Numbered from the stretch's first letter, positions 51,338 to 60,014 are shown. The stretch is 64,000 nt of DNA from Micromonospora musae (GCF_003626635.1 NZ_RAZT01000008.1:248001-312000); one strand, 5' to 3'. Notes: generated by a model not told the origin, from the letters alone. Numbers and translations are program-made.

Positions 51338-52252
51338 ATGACGAAACCGCTGACAGGGAAGATCGCGCTCGTGGCCGGGGCGACCCGGGGCGCCGGCCGG
51401 CAGATCGCCGTCCAGCTCGGCGCGGCCGGGGCCACCGTCTACGCCACCGGCCGCAGCAGCCGGGCCGGCCGATCGGAGCTGGACCGTCCGGAGACGATCG
51501 AGGAGACCGCCGAACTGGTCACCGCCGCCGGCGGCGAGGGCCACGCCGTCGTGGTCGACCACCTGGTCCCCGAGCAGGTCCGCGACCTGGCCGCGCGGAT
51601 CGACGCCGAGCAGGGCCGCCTCGACGTGCTGGTCAACGACATCTGGGGCGCCGACCCGCTCGTCACCTGGCACGAGCCGGTCTGGAAGCAGCCGCTCGAC
51701 GCGGGCCTGCGTACGCTGCGGCTCGCCGTCGACACCCACGTCATCACCAGCCACTTCGTGCTGCCGCTGCTGATCCGCCGGCCCGGCGGACTGGTGGTCG
51801 AGATGGGCGACGGAACGAAGGCGTACAACGACGACAACTACCGGCTCTCGGTCTTCTACGACCTGGCGAAGGTCTCGGTGAACCGGCTCGCCTTCGCCTG
51901 GTCGCACGAGCTGAAGCCGCACGGCGGCACCGCTGTCGCGCTAACCCCGGGCTGGATCCGCTCGGAGGCGATGCTGGAGCACTTCGGGGTGACCGAGGAG
52001 AACTGGCGCGACGGGGCGGCCAAGGACCCGCACTTCCTCATCTCGGAGACGCCGGCCTTCGTCGGTCGCGCGGTGGCCGCCCTCGCCGCCGACGAGGAGC
52101 GGGCCCGCTGGAGTGGCCGCTCCGTCTCAGCCGGGGAGCTGTCCCAGGTGTACGGCTTCACCGACGTCGACGGCAGCCGACCGGACGCGTTCCGCTACAT
52201 CAGTGAGGTGGTCGACGTCGGCCGGCCGGCCGACGTCACCGGCTACCGCTGA
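51338..52252 (+). CDS. Short-chain dehydrogenase/reductase
   Basis: A 304-residue SDR. The cofactor motif AGATRGAGRQIA (TGxxxGxG type) is near residue 14 and DVLVNDIWGAD replaces the usual NNAG. The catalytic Tyr and Lys are probably in VFYDLAKVSVNRL near 178, where the pattern is YDLAK instead of YxxSK. PGWIRSEAM follows. The family is the SDR_c-type group with a longer C-terminus; substrate unknown. ATG 51338 lacks a strong ribosome site. Its last 10 bp overlap the convergent WYL gene. Confidence 0.87.
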   Translation: MTKPLTGKIALVAGATRGAGRQIAVQLGAAGATVYATGRSSRAGRSELDRPETIEETAELVTAAGGEGHAVVVDHLVPEQVRDLAARIDAEQGRLDVLVNDIWGADPLVTWHEPVWKQPLDAGLRTLRLAVDTHVITSHFVLPLLIRRPGGLVVEMGDGTKAYNDDNYRLSVFYDLAKVSVNRLAFAWSHELKPHGGTAVALTPGWIRSEAMLEHFGVTEENWRDGAAKDPHFLISETPAFVGRAVAALAADEERARWSGRSVSAGELSQVYGFTDVDGSRPDAFRYISEVVDVGRPADVTGYR

Positions 52253-53250
52253 CCGTCCGCACTCGGCGGCGGCGGGTTCGGGTCGGCGTAGAGCCGGCTC
52301 ATCCGCTCGGCGGCGGCGACCATCAGGGTGCGCAGCTCCGACGGTTCGAGCACCTCCACCTCGGGGCCGAGCGTGAGCAGTTGGGCGTGCGCCACCTCGA
52401 CGGACTCGACGGGCAGCCGCAGCACGACCCGGCCCTGCCCGTCGGGGCCGTCGGCGGCGGCGACGGCCTCGTCGTACACGAAGGGGGCGTCGACGAGGTG
52501 ACGGAGCCGGCGCAGACCGGCGGCGCTCAACCGCAGCGTGACCTCGACCCGGAGCATGCTCCGCAGGAACGCCTCGGCCTGCTCCCGCCAGTACCCGGCC
52601 AGGTCGAAGCCCTCGTCCCGGTCGAACGTCTCCGCGCCGACCTCGACGTCGGTGACCCGGTCCACCCGGTACGTCCGATGGTGGCCGTCGACCCGGCCGA
52701 CCAGATACCAGGTACCGCTCTTGAGCACCAGACCGTACGGGGCCAGCTCCCGGGAGACCTCCCGGTCACCGCGGCGATAACGCAGCCGTACCGTGCGCTC
52801 CTGCCACACCGCGCCGGCCAGCTCGGTGAGCCACGGCGGCGGACCGGCCTCCCGGAACCAGCCCGGCACGTCCAGGTGGAACCGCTGCCCGGTGCGGGCG
52901 GGCGCGTCGCGCAGGCTCGGCGGGAGCGCGGCGAGCAGCTTCAGCTCGGCGGAGGCGACCGCGTCGGCGAGCCCCATGTCGCCGGCCGGCCCACGCAGCC
53001 CGGCGAGGAAGAGCGCCTCCGCCTCGTCCCGGGTGAGCCCGGTCAGCCGGGTCCGGTAGCCGCCGAGCAGGCGGTAGCCGCCGGCCCGGCCGCGGTCGGC
53101 GTAGACCGGCACCCCGGCCGCCGAGAGCGCCAACACGTCCCGGTAGACGGTCCGCTCGGAGACCTCCAGCTCCTCGGCCAGCTCGGCCGCGGTCATCGTC
53201 TCCCGCGCCTGCAGGAGCAGCACCAGGGAGATCAGCCGGGACGCGCGCAC
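52243..53250 (-). CDS. WYL-domain transcriptional regulator
   Basis: A 335-residue regulator. An N-terminal HTH_11 winged helix (about 1-60: RLISLVLLLQAR, TAAELAEELEVSERTVYRDV) precedes a WYL domain (about 140-225) with RYRRGDREVSRELAPYGLVLKSGTWYLVG in parts, and a WCX-type C-terminal extension. These act as repressors or activators sensing nucleic acid or small ligands. GTG 53250 starts it. It follows the response regulator gene by 23 bp on the same strand. Confidence 0.9.
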   Translation of the reverse strand: MRASRLISLVLLLQARETMTAAELAEELEVSERTVYRDVLALSAAGVPVYADRGRAGGYRLLGGYRTRLTGLTRDEAEALFLAGLRGPAGDMGLADAVASAELKLLAALPPSLRDAPARTGQRFHLDVPGWFREAGPPPWLTELAGAVWQERTVRLRYRRGDREVSRELAPYGLVLKSGTWYLVGRVDGHHRTYRVDRVTDVEVGAETFDRDEGFDLAGYWREQAEAFLRSMLRVEVTLRLSAAGLRRLRHLVDAPFVYDEAVAAADGPDGQGRVVLRLPVESVEVAHAQLLTLGPEVEVLEPSELRTLMVAAAERMSRLYADPNPPPPSADGQR

Positions 53251-53273
53251 CCGTCCATCCTGCCCCGGCGGCC

Positions 53274-53915
53274 TCACCGCCCGCCGGGGGTGAGCAGGCC
53301 CCGGTCGTACGCGACGGCGACGGCCGCCGCCCGGTCGTTGACCCCGAGCTTGGCGTAGACGTGCAGCAGGTGGGTCTTGACCGTCGCCTCGCTGATGAAG
53401 AGCTGGGCCGCGGCCTCCCGGTTGGACGTGCCGCGGGCGACCAGGGTGAGCACCTCCAGCTCGCGCTGGCTGAGCGGCTCCTGGGCCGGGGCGCGTAGCC
53501 GTCCCATCAGCCGGCCCGCCACGCTGGGCGAGAGCACCGACTCGCCCCGGGCCGCCGCGCGCACGGCGCGGACCAGTTCGTCCCGGGGCGCGTCCTTGAG
53601 CAGGTACCCCGTGGCGCCGGCCTCGATCGCCGGCAGCACGTCGGCGTCCGTGTCGTACGTGGTCAGCACCAGGACCTTGACGGTGCTGCCGGAGCGGGCC
53701 AGCCGGCCGATCGCCGTCACCCCGTCCATCCCGGGCATCCGCAGGTCCATCAGCACCACGTCCGGGATCAGGTTGGCGGCCAGCGCCAACGCCTCGGCGC
53801 CGTCGCCGGCCTCGCCGACCACCTCGAAGCCCGGGTCGCCGGTGAACATGCCGCGTAGGCCGTCCCGCACCACCGGGTGGTCGTCGACGATGAGCAGCCG
53901 TACCGGTGCGGTCAA
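53274..53915 (-). CDS. NarL/FixJ-family response regulator
   Basis: A 213-residue two-component regulator. The receiver has acidic residues Asp11-Asp12, the phospho-acceptor Asp57 (VVLMDLRMPG), VLTTYDTD and YLLKDAP; the LuxR-type HTH (about 148-205) reads SQRELEVLTLVARGTSNREAA and SEATVKTHLLHVYAKLG. It starts with TTG at 53915, 5 nt after a strong GGAGGT, and overlaps the kinase stop (TTGA). It is the cognate partner of the adjacent kinase. Confidence 0.94.
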   Translation of the reverse strand: MTAPVRLLIVDDHPVVRDGLRGMFTGDPGFEVVGEAGDGAEALALAANLIPDVVLMDLRMPGMDGVTAIGRLARSGSTVKVLVLTTYDTDADVLPAIEAGATGYLLKDAPRDELVRAVRAAARGESVLSPSVAGRLMGRLRAPAQEPLSQRELEVLTLVARGTSNREAAAQLFISEATVKTHLLHVYAKLGVNDRAAAVAVAYDRGLLTPGGR

Positions 53916-55198
53916 CCTGCACCTCCGGGGAGCGCGGGCACGGAAGCCGAGACGGCGGTGCCGCCGCCCGGCTCGGACTCGATCGTCAGCTCGCCGCCCA
54001 CGCCGGTCACCCGCTGCCGCATCGCCGTGAGGCCGTAGCCGCCGTCCGCCTGCCGGGGCACCTGTCGCACGTCCGGGTCGAAGCCGATCCCGTCGTCCCG
54101 GACGTCCAGGGTGACCACGTCCTCCATGTACGACAGCGTCAGCCCGACCCGGGTGGCCTTGGCGTGCCGCGCGACGTTCGCCAGCGCCTCCTGGGCCGCC
54201 CGCAGCAGCGTCACCTCGACCTCCGGGTGCAGGGGGTGAGCGTCGCCGGTGACACTCACCTCGGCGCGGGTCTCGTTGATCGCCGACCAGCGCCGGGTCA
54301 GCTCGCTGAGCGCGTCCGGCAGCCGGGCGGACTCCAACGCCTCGGGACGGACCGCCTGCACCGAGCGCCGCGCCTCGCTCAGGCTCTCCCTGGCCAGGCC
54401 GACGGCGTTGTCGACGTGCCGTCGCCAGTCGGCCCGCCGGTCACGGGCCTGCCCGGCGGCCTCCAGCTGGGTGATGATGCCGGTGAGGCCCTGGGCGAGC
54501 GTGTCGTGGATCTCCCGGGCCATCCGCTGCCGCTCGTCGATCACCCCGGCCTCGCGGGCCTGGGCGAGCAGCTGGGCGTGCAGACCCTCGTTCTCCCGCA
54601 TCGTCTCGGCCAACCGGCGGTTCGTCTCGGCCAGCTCCTCGACGAGCCGTTTGCGGTTGGCGTTCTGCCGGTCGGCGACCATGCTGAACCAGGTCACCCC
54701 GCCGGCGAGGCCCGCGTTGAAGAGCACCAGCACCGCCCAGAGCAGCCAGTGCGACAGCGAGGTCGGCGGGCCACCGCTCTGCGCGGTGGCGATCAGCACG
54801 GAGGTGAAGACCACCCCGGCCATTCGCCACCGACCGTCGAGCACGAGGAACGCGTGCGCGAACCCGATCCAGGCGAAGAAGGCGTACCAGGGGCTGGAGA
54901 GCACCAGGAGGGCGGCGAGCCCGAGCAGCCCCGCGTAGTACACCGCCATCAGCCTGGGGCGTCCCGCCCAGGCCGGGTGCAGGTTGACGAACCATCCGAT
55001 CCAGGCGGCGGTCACCAGGGCGACCACCAGATCGGGGGCGACCGAGATGCCGCGGGGCGCCGGGGCGAAGGTGGTGATCAGCATCCCGACGCCCAAGCCG
55101 ACGAAGGGCAGCACCCGGTAGAGGACGGCCTCCCGAGCCTCCCAGGTGGCCAGCCGGTCGACCTGCTCGGCGCTGCTGGTCATCGTCTCTCCGCTCAC
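53912..55198 (-). CDS. DesK/LiaS-type sensor histidine kinase
   Basis: A 428-residue kinase. Five to six membrane helices (about 25-170) form the sensor; a coiled linker (about 180-225) leads to the HisKA_3 dimerisation helix with the phospho-His in MAREIHDTLAQGL near 232. The ATPase domain shows AAQEALANVARHA and DDGIGFDP, GGYGLTAMRQRV. GTG 55198 overlaps the permease stop; ATG 55183 (MTSSAEQ) is equally possible. Four genes from the ABC ATPase to the regulator form one tight operon. Confidence 0.93.
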   Translation of the reverse strand: MSGETMTSSAEQVDRLATWEAREAVLYRVLPFVGLGVGMLITTFAPAPRGISVAPDLVVALVTAAWIGWFVNLHPAWAGRPRLMAVYYAGLLGLAALLVLSSPWYAFFAWIGFAHAFLVLDGRWRMAGVVFTSVLIATAQSGGPPTSLSHWLLWAVLVLFNAGLAGGVTWFSMVADRQNANRKRLVEELAETNRRLAETMRENEGLHAQLLAQAREAGVIDERQRMAREIHDTLAQGLTGIITQLEAAGQARDRRADWRRHVDNAVGLARESLSEARRSVQAVRPEALESARLPDALSELTRRWSAINETRAEVSVTGDAHPLHPEVEVTLLRAAQEALANVARHAKATRVGLTLSYMEDVVTLDVRDDGIGFDPDVRQVPRQADGGYGLTAMRQRVTGVGGELTIESEPGGGTAVSASVPALPGGAG

Positions 55199-55929
55199 TC
55201 CCAGCGGAACAGCTTGGCCGCGCCCGCTCCCGCCAGTACCGCGACCACCGCCATTATCACCAGGTGCAGCGGCCGGGGTGGGGTGCCGGTCCAGCTGTCG
55301 AGCAGCGCCTGCACGCCGGGGGGCGTGTAGTCACCGACCCGGACGAGGAAGTCCGGCAGCAGGAACCGGGGCAGGTAGACCCCGCCGAAGAACATGATCA
55401 GCAGGAAGAGCGGCGCCATCAGCGCCTGCGCCACCTTGGCGGTCCGGGCGACCGCCGCGACCAGCAGACCCAGCGCGAGCAGCGCCGCCGTACCCAGCAC
55501 GAAGGCGACCGTGAAGCCCAGCGGATGACGGGGCAGCGGTACGCCGAACGCCAACCGGCCGACGACCACCAGCAGGACGGCGCTGGCCACGATCGCCGCC
55601 AGGGTGATCACCAGTTGGGCGGCGAGCAGGGCGGCCGGGCTGGCGGGGGTGGTGGCGAGCCGGCGCAGCACCCCCCGCTCCCGGTAGGTGGCGAGCATGG
55701 TGGGCAGCACGTTCAGCCCGGCCACCGCGAGCGTCACCACCAGCAGCGAGGGGGCGAAGTACGAGACGAACGTCTGCCCGTCGAAGGTCGGGTCCGGTCT
55801 GCGGAGCGCGGGAATCAGCCCGAGCACCACGAGCACCAGCGTCGGCAGCCCGACGGTGGTCACCACCGTGGCGATGTCCCGCAGGTACAGCCGCGTCTCG
55901 ATCCTGAGGAGTTGCCCGAAGCCGCGCAT
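55195..55929 (-). CDS. ABC-2 type transporter permease
   Basis: A 244-residue permease with six membrane helices. It has the ABC-2 head GFGQLLRIETRLYLRD, then ATYRERGVLRRLATTPASPAALL (coupling region) and the FGGVYLPRFLLPDFLVRVGDYTPPG block near 185. It pairs with the ATPase encoded 11 bp upstream, and its stop overlaps the kinase start. Such sets often export lipids, peptides or drugs and respond to envelope stress. Confidence 0.93.
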   Translation of the reverse strand: MRGFGQLLRIETRLYLRDIATVVTTVGLPTLVLVVLGLIPALRRPDPTFDGQTFVSYFAPSLLVVTLAVAGLNVLPTMLATYRERGVLRRLATTPASPAALLAAQLVITLAAIVASAVLLVVVGRLAFGVPLPRHPLGFTVAFVLGTAALLALGLLVAAVARTAKVAQALMAPLFLLIMFFGGVYLPRFLLPDFLVRVGDYTPPGVQALLDSWTGTPPRPLHLVIMAVVAVLAGAGAAKLFRWE

Positions 55930-55940
55930 GTCGTTCCCCT

Positions 55941-56849
55941 TCACTCGGTGATCCGCCGCCCGGTCAACTCGACGAACGCGTCGTCGAGGGTGGACTGTTC
56001 GAGCCGGAGATCGGCGGCGACGATCTGGTGGCGGGCGAGCACGGAGGCGACGGCGTGCAGCACGTCGCCGGAGCCGCTGACCACCAGCTGACCACCGGTA
56101 CGTTCCACCGCGGTGACCTCGGGCAGGTCGGTGAAGAGCCGGTCGTCCACTTCGGCGCTGGGCCGGAACCGTACCCGCTGGGTCGGCGCCACCCGGCGTA
56201 CCAGACCGGCGGGGCTGTCCACCGCGACCACCCGGCCCCGGTCGATCACCGCGAGCCGGTCGCAGAGCCGCTCCGCCTCCGCCATGAAGTGGGTGACCAG
56301 GATGATCGTCACACCGCGGTCCCGGATCCGCTCGATCAGCTCCCACGTCACGCGGCGGGCCTGCGGGTCCAGGCCGGTGGTCAGCTCGTCCAGGATGGTG
56401 ATCTCCGGGTTGCCGACCAGCGCCAGCGCGATCGACAACCGCTGCTTCTGCCCGCCCGACAGCTTCTTGTACGGGGTGTTCCGCTTCTCGCCGAGCCCCA
56501 GCTCCTCGATGAGCCGGGCCGGATCGGCGGGCCGCCGGTAGAACGACGCGAAGAGCTCCAGCGCCTCGGCGACCTGTAGCCGGTCGGGCAGCTGGCTCTC
56601 CTGGAGCTGCACCCCGACCCGCTCGCGCAGCGCGGCCGTGTCCCGGCGAGGGTCGAGCCCGAGCACCGACACCTCGCCCCCGTCCGGCACCCGGAGGCCG
56701 GCCACGCACTCCACCGTGGTGGTCTTGCCGGCGCCGTTCGGGCCGAGCACGCCGAAGATCTCTCCGGCCTCGACCGTGAAGGAGACGTCGTCCACGGCCA
56801 CCACGTCGCCGTACCGCTTGTGCAGATTGGTCACCTCGATGACCGGCAT
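55941..56849 (-). CDS. ABC transporter ATP-binding protein (drug/lipid exporter type)
   Basis: A 302-residue ATPase. Walker A is LGPNGAGKTTT near residue 38, the Q-loop VGVQLQES, the signature LSGGQKQRLSIA near 135 and Walker B ITILDELTTGLDP (Leu-Thr in place of the usual Pro after Glu). The switch His is in LVTHFMAEAERL, and a C-terminal DUF4162-like part (about 215-302) is present, as in daunorubicin-resistance-type exporters. ATG 56849 has GGGCGGGGG just upstream. First gene of the operon. Confidence 0.94.
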   Translation of the reverse strand: MPVIEVTNLHKRYGDVVAVDDVSFTVEAGEIFGVLGPNGAGKTTTVECVAGLRVPDGGEVSVLGLDPRRDTAALRERVGVQLQESQLPDRLQVAEALELFASFYRRPADPARLIEELGLGEKRNTPYKKLSGGQKQRLSIALALVGNPEITILDELTTGLDPQARRVTWELIERIRDRGVTIILVTHFMAEAERLCDRLAVIDRGRVVAVDSPAGLVRRVAPTQRVRFRPSAEVDDRLFTDLPEVTAVERTGGQLVVSGSGDVLHAVASVLARHQIVAADLRLEQSTLDDAFVELTGRRITE

Positions 56850-57007
56850 GCCCCCGCCCTTCCGCCGTCGTTCATCCCTACCGTCGAGGGTGGTGTTCGG
56901 GAGGCTTCGGCGCATCGACCAGCCGGCGCTCGCCGAGGACGAGGCCGGTGGAGCCCTGATATCCATCAACCGGTGGATGCGCCGATGGCCGGTTAGGCTC
57001 TGCGGTC

Positions 57008-57799
57008 GTGGACGTGATCAGCATCGCCCGTCCGGTGACCGGGCCCGCCAGCCGCTTCCTCTCCGGAGCGGGGCTGCTGCTGCGCGGCATCGGCCTCTAC
57101 GTACGCAGCCCGAAGCTGATGCTGCTCGGCATCGTGCCGGCACTGATCTCCGGCGTGCTCTACCTCGCCGCGTTCGCCGCCCTCGTCTGGTTCGTCGACG
57201 ACCTCGCCGCGCTGATCACCCCGTTCGCCGACGACTGGTCGACGGTCCTGCGCAACCTGTCGCGGGTGGTCGCCGGGCTGGCGATCCTCGGGGTCGGTGG
57301 CCTGCTCGGCGTGGTCACCTTCACCGCGGTCACCCTCGTCATCGGCGACCCCTTCTACGAGGCGATCTCCGAGCGGGTGGAGAACCGGCTCGGCGGCACG
57401 CCGGGTGCGGTGGACGTGCCGTTCTGGTCGTCGCTGCGCCGCAGCCTCGCCGACTCGCTACGCCTGATGGCGCTCTCCGCCCTCGTCGGCGTCCCGCTCT
57501 TCGTCGCCGGTTTCATTCCGCTGGTCGGGCAGACCGTGGTTCCGGTCGTCGGGGCTGCGATCGGTGGCTGGTTCCTCGCCGTCGAGCTGGTCGGCGCGCC
57601 GTTCTACCGGCGCGGCATGCGGCTGCCGGAGCGGCGGGCGCTGCTGAAGGCGGACCGGCCCACCGCGCTCGGCTTCGGGGTCGCGGTCTTCGTCTGTTTC
57701 CTGATTCCACTCGGCGCGATCCTCGTCATGCCGGCCGCCGTGGCGGGCGCCACCCTGCTGGCCCGGCGTTCGCTGGGTCAGTCCACGAAGGAGGGCTGA
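57008..57799 (+). CDS. EI24/CysZ-like membrane protein
   Basis: A 263-residue protein with four to five hydrophobic segments and the EI24 pattern: FLSGAGLLLRGIGLYVRSPKLM at the start, VIGDPFYEAISERVENRLGG near 115 and a final VELVGAPFYRRGMRLPERR block. EI24 family members include the sulfate permease CysZ; here the substrate is unknown. GTG 57008. The macro-domain gene starts 1 bp after its stop, so the two are co-translated. Confidence 0.85.
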   Translation: MDVISIARPVTGPASRFLSGAGLLLRGIGLYVRSPKLMLLGIVPALISGVLYLAAFAALVWFVDDLAALITPFADDWSTVLRNLSRVVAGLAILGVGGLLGVVTFTAVTLVIGDPFYEAISERVENRLGGTPGAVDVPFWSSLRRSLADSLRLMALSALVGVPLFVAGFIPLVGQTVVPVVGAAIGGWFLAVELVGAPFYRRGMRLPERRALLKADRPTALGFGVAVFVCFLIPLGAILVMPAAVAGATLLARRSLGQSTKEG

Positions 57800-57800
57800 C

Positions 57801-58316
57801 ATGGAGCTAACCCTGCTCCAGGGCGACATCACCGCCCAGCGGGTCGACGCGATCGTCAACGCCGCGAACTCGTCCCTGCTCGGCGGCGGGGGTGTCGACG
57901 GCGCCATCCACCGCAGGGGCGGGCCGGAGATCCTGGCGGAGTGCCGGGCGCTGCGGGCGTCCCGGTACGGCCGGGGTCTGCCCACAGGCCAGGCGGTCGC
58001 CACCACGGCCGGCCGGCTGCCGGCCCGCTGGGTGATCCACACCGCGGGTCCGGTCTGGTCGGCGAGCGAGGAGCGCTCGGCGCTGCTGCGGGATTGCTAC
58101 CGCAACAGCCTCGCCGTCGCCGACGAGCTGGGCGCGGCCACTGTCGCCTATCCGCTGATCTCCTCGGGCGTCTACCGCTGGCCCGTGGAGGACGCCGTGC
58201 GCCTGGCGCTGACCGTGCTGCGCGCGGCCACCCCGGAGCGGGTGACCGAGGCCCGGCTGGTGCTCTTCGACGCGGGCACGTACGCCACCGCAGAGCAGGT
58301 CGCCGCGCCGGGCTGA
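57801..58316 (+). CDS. Macro domain protein, O-acetyl-ADP-ribose deacetylase type
   Basis: A 171-residue single macro domain. It has LLQGDIT near the N-terminus (Asp contacting adenine), the substrate loop VNAANSSLLGGGGVDGAIH near residue 20 and the diphosphate loop LISSGVYRWP near 117. This matches the MacroD/YmdB group that hydrolyses O-acetyl-ADP-ribose and removes ADP-ribose from acidic residues. No ADP-ribosyltransferase or sirtuin is adjacent. A hairpin follows the stop. Confidence 0.93.
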   Translation: MELTLLQGDITAQRVDAIVNAANSSLLGGGGVDGAIHRRGGPEILAECRALRASRYGRGLPTGQAVATTAGRLPARWVIHTAGPVWSASEERSALLRDCYRNSLAVADELGAATVAYPLISSGVYRWPVEDAVRLALTVLRAATPERVTEARLVLFDAGTYATAEQVAAPG

Positions 58317-58328
58317 ACCCGGCTCCGC

Positions 58329-58350
58329 CCCGCACCAGGGGCGGTGCGGG
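58329..58350 (+). terminator. Hairpin after the macro-domain gene
   Basis: CCCGCACC (58329-58336) pairs perfectly with GGTGCGGG (58343-58350) around a 6-nt loop, 13 bp after the stop. Confidence 0.6.
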
Positions 58351-58368
58351 ACGGGCCGAGATCACGTG

Positions 58369-58392
58369 TCACCGGGTGATACGCAGGTTCAT
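58369..58392 (-). CDS. Possible 7-residue peptide ORF (MNLRITR)
   Basis: On the minus strand, GGGAGGAC followed by AGC leads into ATG and six further codons, then TGA. The ribosome site is excellent, but no minus-strand gene follows; the macro gene lies antisense. It may be a leader peptide, a chance match, or part of a small RNA divergent from the TetR gene. Confidence 0.25.
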   Translation of the reverse strand: MNLRITR

Positions 58393-58455
58393 GCTGTCCT
58401 CCCTTCGGCGGTCACGAGGGTAGGCCCGGGCCAGCTCCTAGGACAATCCTATTTT

Positions 58456-58468
58456 TGGGTCCGACCCA
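58456..58468. promoter_or_regulatory. Likely TetR operator
   Basis: TGGGTCCGACCCA is a perfect 13-bp palindrome 15 bp before the GTG of the TetR gene, with a T-run on its left. TATGCT (58471-58476) between it and the GTG resembles a -10 element, which would give a leaderless or near-leaderless transcript. Confidence 0.5.
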
Positions 58469-58483
58469 TGTATGCTCGCCGGC

Positions 58484-59110
58484 GTGGGTACCGACGGCGG
58501 CCTTCGGGAGCGCAAGAAGCAGCAGACTCGGCAGTCCATCTCGGACGTGGCGACCCGGCTGTTCCTTGAGCGCGGCTACGACCAGGTGACGATCGCGGAG
58601 ATCGCGGGCGCGGCCGGCGTGGCGAAGATGACGGTGACGAACTACTTCCCGCGCAAGGAGGATCTGGTCCTCGACATCGCCGACGAGTTCGTCGCGCTGC
58701 TGGCCCGCACCGCCGCCGACCGGCCCGCCGGGGAACCGGTGCGGGACTCGCTGCGCCGGCGCTACGCCGAGGCGGTGGCCCGGCGTGAGGCGCTGGTCGG
58801 CTTCGCGGGTGCCCCTTTCGTGCGCCTCGTGCAGGAGAGCCCCGCGCTCGCCGCCCGCCTGCGCGAGCTCTTCGAACTGCGCGAACGGGCGCTCGCCGCG
58901 CAACTCGCCGTCGAGGCGTCGACGGACGGGGACGACCTGACGGCGCGGCTGGTCGCGGCGCAGCTCGCCGGGGCGTACCGGGTGCTCTTCGGTGAGGCGT
59001 TCCGGCTGGTCCGGGCCGGGCACGACGAGGAGCAGGTCGCCGAAGCCCTCGACCAGGCCGGGGCGCGTGCCTTCGACCTGCTCGCCACGGGAGAGAGATG
59101 TGATGTCTGA
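58484..59110 (+). CDS. TetR-family regulator
   Basis: A 208-residue regulator. The HTH (about 10-55) reads TRQSISDVATRLFLERGYDQVTIAEIA in parts and VAKMTVTNYFPRKEDLVLD; the C-terminal ligand domain is all helical. GTG 58484 is taken; ATG 58472 in frame would add four residues. The gene overlaps mca by 8 bp, so it probably regulates its own operon with mca through the palindrome at 58456. Confidence 0.9.
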   Translation: MGTDGGLRERKKQQTRQSISDVATRLFLERGYDQVTIAEIAGAAGVAKMTVTNYFPRKEDLVLDIADEFVALLARTAADRPAGEPVRDSLRRRYAEAVARREALVGFAGAPFVRLVQESPALAARLRELFELRERALAAQLAVEASTDGDDLTARLVAAQLAGAYRVLFGEAFRLVRAGHDEEQVAEALDQAGARAFDLLATGERCDV

Positions 59111-60014
59111 GCCCTTGCGACTGATGGCCGTGCACGCCCACCCGGACGACGAGTCCAGCAAGGGCGCCGCCACCCTGGCCCGGTACGCGACCGAGGGGGC
59201 CGACGTACTGGTGGTGACCTGCACCGGGGGCGAGCGGGGCGATGTGCTCAACCCTGCCCTGGACCGGCCGGAGGTGCGAGCCGAGCTGGGCCGCGTCCGC
59301 CGGGAGGAGATGGCCCACGCGGCGGCGATCCTCGGCGTACGACAGCGGTTCCTAGGCTTCGTCGACTCCGGGCTGCCGGCCGACGGCGCCGACCTGCCCG
59401 CCGACGCATTCGCCCGGCTCACGGTCGCCGAGGCCGCGGCCCCGCTGATCGCGACGGTCCGCGAGTTCCGGCCCCAGGTCCTGGTGACCTACGACCCGAG
59501 CGGCGGTTACCCGCACCCCGACCACGTGATGGCCCACCTCGTCGCCCGGTACGCCTTCGACGCCGCCGCCGACCCGTCTGCGCAGCCGGAGGCGGGCCCG
59601 GCCTGGGCCGTCTCGAAGCTCTACTACCTGGCCTCGTTCAGCCGAGCGTGGTTCCAGGCGTTGCACGACGCCACCCAGGCCGCCGGCCTGCCCTCGGCGA
59701 TGGACGAGGTGCTGCGGGAGCTGCCCGAGGACCTGCCGGAGCCTCGTGTCACCACCCGGGTCGCCTGCGCCGACCACTTCGCCACCCGGGACCGGGCGCT
59801 GCGGGCGCACGCCACACAGGTCGACCCGGACCATCCCTTCTTCGCCCACTCGCGGGAGATCGAGCGGCGGGTCCGGCCGACCGAGGACTACGAACTCGCC
59901 GAGGCGCGGATACGGGTGAGCCTGCCCGAGGACGACCTCTTCGCCGGCCTCAGGCCAGCTCGCGCAGGCAGGACCACTGGGCGGCCACCGGCCGGTAGCC
60001 GAGCCGGGCGTTGA
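59103..60014 (+). CDS. mca: Mycothiol S-conjugate amidase Mca
   Basis: A 303-residue zinc amidase that splits mycothiol S-conjugates into GlcN-Ins and a mercapturic acid for export, thus detoxifying electrophiles. LmbE/PIG-L motifs are AVHAHPDDESSKGAAT near residue 10 (zinc His and Asp-Asp) and GGYPHPDHVMAHLV near 140. SSKGAAT and CTGGERGDVLNP favour Mca over MshB. The C-terminus runs about 25 residues past the usual DDLFAGL end, basic and Gly/Arg-rich, and overlaps the convergent GNAT gene by 65 bp. Confidence 0.93.
   Translation: MSEPLRLMAVHAHPDDESSKGAATLARYATEGADVLVVTCTGGERGDVLNPALDRPEVRAELGRVRREEMAHAAAILGVRQRFLGFVDSGLPADGADLPADAFARLTVAEAAAPLIATVREFRPQVLVTYDPSGGYPHPDHVMAHLVARYAFDAAADPSAQPEAGPAWAVSKLYYLASFSRAWFQALHDATQAAGLPSAMDEVLRELPEDLPEPRVTTRVACADHFATRDRALRAHATQVDPDHPFFAHSREIERRVRPTEDYELAEARIRVSLPEDDLFAGLRPARAGRTTGRPPAGSRAGR

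Noticed and set aside
53274-57000. Antibiotic biosynthetic gene cluster around the ABC exporter
   Set aside because: No synthase, tailoring or resistance genes other than the exporter set are present.
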